8,193 nucleotides of DNA, taken from positions 1-8,193 of the forward strand of contig CAMNHZ010000038.1 of NCBI GenBank assembly GCA_946540075.1, in the 5' to 3' direction. How positions within the stretch are numbered: position 1 is the stretch's first letter; each line of letters starts with the position of its first letter. The stretch comes from an uncultured Bacillota bacterium (GTDB taxonomy: Bacteria > Bacillota_I > Bacilli_A > RF39 > UBA660). The notes under the pieces were generated by a model. The model saw nothing but the letters and a program-made list of their open reading frames with translations. It searched no databases and was not told the origin of the DNA. The position numbers and the translations under genes are program-made. Below are positions 5,300-8,193 of this stretch, piece by piece.

Positions 5300-6710
5300 A
5301 TAATGTTTCAATTTTCATTAAATTAGTTGTTCTTGTCTTTAAGTTAATTGGGAAACTTCCTGTTACAATAACATTATCACCAGTAGATAATTTAAATGAT
5401 TTTTTTATTTCTTTAGAAAGAGTTGTTTCAAGCACTTCTTCGATACTAGTACAAGGTTTAATTAAAATAGGATAAACTCCCCAGTTAAGGGCAAGAGAAT
5501 AAGCTACTTTTTCACTATTACATCCAGCAATTATAGGTGCTTTTGGTTTTAAATTACTCATTCTTTTTGGTGTGTATCCACTAGCAGTAGGTGCGATGAT
5601 TGCTTTGATATCTAAATCTCTAGTAGCTTCTACTACACCTTTAGCAATAGTACTTGTTATATTTTCATTTGTTAAATCTTTAAATTTATGATCATAATTA
5701 TAATTATCTTCTGCAAATTCACATATTTCAGCCATATATTTTACTGTTTGAACTGGATATTTTCCAACAGTAGTTTCTCCTGATAACATTACTGCATCTG
5801 TACCTTCTAAAACAGCATTTGAAATATCTGATACTTCAGCACGTGTAGGTCTAATATTTTTCTTCATTGATTCTAACATTTCTGTTGCAACAATACAAAT
5901 CTTACCACGTTCACGACATTTTTTAATAATATTCTTTTGAATGATAGGTAATTCATAAATTGGAACTTCTACTCCTAAATCTCCTCTAGCTATCATAATA
6001 CCATTAGCAACATCTAAAATAGAATCAACATTTTCTACCCCTGTTCTACTTTCTATTTTAGCAATAATTCTCATATCACTTCTATTACATGAATCAAAGA
6101 TTGCTTTAGCTGCGATTACATCTTCTTTAGTATTTACAAATGATAATGCTACAAAGTCACCATCATTTTCACATGCATAAATCAAATCTTCTCTATCTTG
6201 TTCACTTATAAATGGTATATCTAGTTTAACACCTGGAACACTTAAACTCTTCTTATTTCCTAATACTCCACCATCTATAATACGACATGTTACACCATCA
6301 ATTTCTTTTGATATAACTTCTAATTTCATAAGTCCATTTTCAAGTAAAATTATATTCCCAATTTCTAAACTATCTATCGCACTTGGATGATTTACAGAAA
6401 ACCTTTCTTGATTACCAAGAACCTTTTCTTTTACAACACGAATTGTATTTCCTACTATAAGTTCTACCTTACCATTTTCTAAATTATCATTTCTAAATTC
6501 AGGACCTTTTGTATCATATAATATACCAATATTAGATCCTGTTGTTTTTCTAACTTCCTTAACAGATTTAACAACAGCTTTTCTTTCTTCTAATGTTGCA
6601 TGTGAAAAGTTAATACGTGCAACATTCATTCCTGATTTTACCATTTCAGCCATTACTTTTGGATTAGTACTAGCTGGTCCAATACTACAAATAATCTTTG
6701 TTTTCTTCAT
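5298..6710 (-). CDS. pyk: Pyruvate kinase
   Basis: Last step of glycolysis: phosphoenolpyruvate + ADP to pyruvate + ATP, cytosolic homotetramer. 470 residues, the length of the compact form without the extra C-terminal domain of the Bacillus enzyme. Landmarks: KIICSIGPAS (5-14), ARINFSH (31-37) with R32, N34, S36 and H37, DTKGPE (66-71), whose Glu is typical of K+-dependent enzymes, the catalytic Lys and metal ligand in AKIES (K218, E220), RGDLGVEVP (242-250) with D244, T276 of VATEM, and RPTRAEVSDI (287-296) with MLSGET. The effector domain ends in TTNLMKIETL. In ATEM the usual Gln of ATQM is Glu (E277). I chose ATG 6710 because AAGGGAG lies 8 bases upstream and the family starts at MKKTKI; the in-frame GTG at 6740 coincides with the predicted transcript start. 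Single-gene unit. Confidence 0.97.
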   Translation of the reverse strand: MKKTKIICSIGPASTNPKVMAEMVKSGMNVARINFSHATLEERKAVVKSVKEVRKTTGSNIGILYDTKGPEFRNDNLENGKVELIVGNTIRVVKEKVLGNQERFSVNHPSAIDSLEIGNIILLENGLMKLEVISKEIDGVTCRIIDGGVLGNKKSLSVPGVKLDIPFISEQDREDLIYACENDGDFVALSFVNTKEDVIAAKAIFDSCNRSDMRIIAKIESRTGVENVDSILDVANGIMIARGDLGVEVPIYELPIIQKNIIKKCRERGKICIVATEMLESMKKNIRPTRAEVSDISNAVLEGTDAVMLSGETTVGKYPVQTVKYMAEICEFAEDNYNYDHKFKDLTNENITSTIAKGVVEATRDLDIKAIIAPTASGYTPKRMSNLKPKAPIIAGCNSEKVAYSLALNWGVYPILIKPCTSIEEVLETTLSKEIKKSFKLSTGDNVIVTGSFPINLKTRTTNLMKIETL

Positions 6711-6746
6711 ACATCTAACTCCCTTCATACTTTTTCGCACTAGGTC

Positions 6747-6775
6747 ATTTTACCACAAATAAAAAAGAATATAAA
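6747..6775 (-). promoter_or_regulatory. Promoter of pyk (extended -10)
   Basis: On the minus strand, TGG-TAAAAT (6755-6747) with -35 TTTATA (6775-6770) at 17 bases, predicting a start near 6740. The -35 box lies inside the hairpin of the mutM terminator, so the two elements share DNA. Confidence 0.65.
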
Positions 6776-6786
6776 TAATTATATTC
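6761..6786 (-). terminator. AT-only intrinsic terminator after mutM
   Basis: On the minus strand GAATATAA-TTAT-TTATATTC is a perfect 8-bp stem followed by six T (6766-6761). Only one G-C pair is present, so it may be weak. A T run on the plus side (6788-6794) makes it symmetrical. Confidence 0.6.
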
Positions 6787-6795
6787 ATTTTTTTG

Positions 6796-7617
6796 TTATT
6801 TTTGACATTTTTTACAATAATAGGTACTTCTACCACCAATTCTATCTTTTACAATATTACTTTTACACTTAGGACATTTATCCCCTTCATGATTATGTAC
6901 ATATAAATTTTGTTGAAATCTTCCATGTACCCCTTCACTAGACTCATAACTTCTAATTGTTGTACCACCAGATTCTATAGCTTGTTCTAAAACACTTCTA
7001 GTATTTTCGATGATACTATTTAATTCTTTATCAGATAATTGATTTGGCTTTTTATATGGATTTATATGACTTAAAAATAGTATTTCATCAGCATATATAT
7101 TCCCTATTCCCACAATTATACTTTGATCTAATAAGACAGTCTTTATAGGAATTTTTTTGTTTTTATACTTTTCTTTAAGATATTGACTTGTAAGTTTTTC
7201 ATCCCATGGTTCTAAACCTAAATCACATAATGGTTTCTTTTTATACAGTTCATCTTTTTCTAATAAATGCATACGTCCAAACTTTCTAGTATCTTGGTAT
7301 CTTAATTGTCTATTATCATCTAATGAAAACGAAACATGTTCATGCTTACCAATCTTTAAAGAACTATCCCTAAATATATATTTACCTTCCATTCTAAGAT
7401 GTGATAATAAATAATAATCATCAAGGACAAAAACCAACCACTTACCACGTCTTTTTAAATCATTAATCCTTTGATTTATTATTTTTTTTATAAACTGATC
7501 ACTAGTTGGATACTCTATTATTTTTTGATAGTATACTCCAACATCAATTATTCTCTTACCAATCAATTCTTTCTTCAAACTATTTTTGACCGTTTCTACT
7601 TCTGGAAGTTCTGGCAT
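6796..7617 (-). CDS. mutM: Formamidopyrimidine-DNA glycosylase (Fpg/MutM)
   Basis: Bifunctional DNA repair enzyme that removes 8-oxoguanine and ring-opened purines and nicks the abasic site. 273 residues, normal for Fpg. The mature N-terminus PELPEVET supplies the catalytic P2 (Schiff base) and E3. Other landmarks are RRGKW with K59, HLRMEGKY (73-80) with the probing Met, QDTRKFG (108-114) with intercalating R111 and F113, GIGNIYADE (170-178) of the helix-two-turn-helix with N173, and a C-terminal zinc finger C248-x2-C251 / C268-x2-C271 with GGRSTYYC before the last pair. All catalytic and zinc residues are present, which favours Fpg over Nei. ATG 7617 has AAGGTGAT three bases upstream. It has its own promoter and terminator; its frequent Firmicutes neighbours polA and coaE are not next to it here. 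Confidence 0.97.
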   Translation of the reverse strand: MPELPEVETVKNSLKKELIGKRIIDVGVYYQKIIEYPTSDQFIKKIINQRINDLKRRGKWLVFVLDDYYLLSHLRMEGKYIFRDSSLKIGKHEHVSFSLDDNRQLRYQDTRKFGRMHLLEKDELYKKKPLCDLGLEPWDEKLTSQYLKEKYKNKKIPIKTVLLDQSIIVGIGNIYADEILFLSHINPYKKPNQLSDKELNSIIENTRSVLEQAIESGGTTIRSYESSEGVHGRFQQNLYVHNHEGDKCPKCKSNIVKDRIGGRSTYYCKKCQK

Positions 7618-7644
7618 AACATCACCTTCTTTTTAATTATATAT

Positions 7645-7673
7645 ATTATATCATTTCATAAATTTATTATAAA
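7645..7673 (-). promoter_or_regulatory. Promoter of mutM (extended -10)
   Basis: On the minus strand, TGA-TATAAT (7653-7645), a perfect extended -10, with -35 TTTATA (7673-7668) at 17 bases and a predicted start near 7638. It has the same layout as the pyk promoter and begins directly after the upstream gene's terminator. Confidence 0.72.
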
Positions 7674-7674
7674 T

Positions 7675-7699
7675 AAAAAATTGATAGAATCTATCAATT
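7675..7699 (-). terminator. Intrinsic terminator after the 145-aa gene
   Basis: On the minus strand AATTGATAG-ATT-CTATCAATT is a perfect 9-bp stem with a 3-base loop, followed by a run of T (six at 7680-7675, two more pairing in the stem). It begins 7 bases after the stop codon. Confidence 0.8.
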
Positions 7700-7706
7700 A
7701 AAAATA

Positions 7707-8144
7707 TTATAAATATTTTTTCAAGAAATCTACTGACTCTTGTTGAAACTTTAAATACTCTTTTGCCATTTTCAACACTTTTTTATCAGCATCTTTCTCA
7801 TAACGATCAATTTTTGATGTTATATCAACTATCCCCATTGTTAATCCTTGAGTTAAGATATGAGCTATATTAGCATCACTATTATCTTTCATAACATCCA
7901 TCTTCATCATTATCGAAGACTGCATCTTAGCCATCATACCACTTTCTTTTATATCATCTGTATACTTATTAATTAACTTCTTAGAATCTTTATAATAATT
8001 CTCATATCCTTTTAATATTCCTTCAACTACCTTCTTAATTTTATTTTCTTTACTATTAATATCATTTATAAGTTTCTCACAACTATACTTACCCATTTCA
8101 GCATTCTTAACAATATACTCTAATAATTCTAAATTTTCATCCAT
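7707..8144 (-). CDS. Uncharacterised all-helical protein, 145 aa
   Basis: No named family can be assigned. It has 145 residues with no signal peptide, membrane helix or predicted beta strand. Heptad-like spacing suggests several long amphipathic helices: about 2-27 (ELLEYIVKNAEMGKYSCEKL), 33-64 (KENKIKKVVEGILKGYENYY), 69-85 (a Met-rich stretch, MMAKMQSSIMMKMDVM) and 102-143. The segment NSDANIAHILTQGLTMGIVDIT (88-109 in two stretches) looks like the conserved core. The overall shape recalls short ferritin-like four-helix bundles found as hypothetical proteins in Firmicutes, but no paired ExxH iron motif is evident, so metal binding is not claimed. One Cys (C22). ATG 8144 has AAAGGTGAT three bases upstream. 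It is a single-gene unit ending in its own terminator. Confidence 0.85.
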   Translation of the reverse strand: MDENLELLEYIVKNAEMGKYSCEKLINDINSKENKIKKVVEGILKGYENYYKDSKKLINKYTDDIKESGMMAKMQSSIMMKMDVMKDNSDANIAHILTQGLTMGIVDITSKIDRYEKDADKKVLKMAKEYLKFQQESVDFLKKYL

Positions 8145-8160
8145 ATTATCACCTTTTTTT

Positions 8161-8190
8161 ATTATGGATAAAAATTGTTATTTTATACAA
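8161..8190 (-). promoter_or_regulatory. Possible promoter of the 145-aa gene
   Basis: On the minus strand, -10 CATAAT (8166-8161) with -35 TTGTAT (8190-8185) at 18 bases. Both boxes are imperfect. A TATAAA closer to the window edge is an alternative whose -35 would lie outside, so this is a weak call. Confidence 0.35.
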
Positions 8191-8193
8191 TAT

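Noticed and set aside
6711..6740. Ten-residue N-terminal extension of pyruvate kinase from GTG 6740
   Set aside because: The GTG falls at the predicted transcript start, and the AAGGGAG ribosome site lies inside the extension, before ATG 6710.
7471..7701. Plus-strand hydrophobic open frame of 76 codons
   Set aside because: It is antisense to mutM and runs through its promoter into the terminator hairpin; its Phe/Ile/Tyr content is what AT-rich antisense gives.
819..8144. Mycoplasma-type genetic code (TGA as Trp)
   Set aside because: Trp positions are TGG (for example in pheT EWV and pyk NWG) and full-length conserved proteins close without needing TGA read-through.
1..8193. CRISPR array, insertion sequence, prophage or defence system
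   Set aside because: No regularly spaced repeats, transposase motifs, terminal inverted repeats or recognisable defence genes are present; the coding space is filled by housekeeping genes, the prepilins and two small unknowns.

Overview
The window comes from a low-GC Gram-positive bacterium with strongly AT-rich genes and spacers. Intrinsic terminators, extended -10 promoters and Shine-Dalgarno sites of the GGTGAT type occur throughout. The tmcAL / yceD-rpmF neighbourhood, a pheS T-box leader and Firmicutes-type prepilins point to the Firmicutes (Bacilli, or a gut-associated relative close to the Mollicutes; the finer placement is inference). Tryptophan is encoded by TGG and every ORF closes under the standard bacterial code, so this is not a code-4 mycoplasma. 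All genes except tmcAL are on the minus strand.

Right to left along the minus strand: an uncharacterised, probably all-helical 145-aa protein (7707-8144); the DNA repair glycosylase mutM (6796-7617); and pyruvate kinase pyk (5298-6710). Each has its own promoter, and each of the first two is followed by its own terminator. pyk converges on the plus-strand gene tmcAL (4128-5279, tRNA-Met cytidine acetate ligase), and the two share one bidirectional terminator. tmcAL diverges from a minus-strand group made of an unknown 76-aa protein (3805-4035), the 23S rRNA accumulation protein YceD (3271-3756) and ribosomal protein L32 (rpmF, 3067-3255), ending in a terminator. This is the conserved ylbM / ylbN-rpmF translation locus with one small gene inserted.

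Next come two tandem prepilin-like genes (2607-2990 and 2154-2591) with their own promoter but no terminator. Transcription from them would run into the phenylalanine-responsive T-box leader (about 1891-2109) of pheS-pheT, which encode the two subunits of phenylalanyl-tRNA synthetase. pheT runs off the left edge.

Most of the window is core translation, tRNA modification, glycolysis and DNA repair. The less ordinary parts are the orphan prepilin pair feeding into a T-box, the two unknown small proteins, and the compact divergent promoter region between tmcAL and the 76-aa gene. I see no CRISPR array, mobile element, tRNA, rRNA or defence system.
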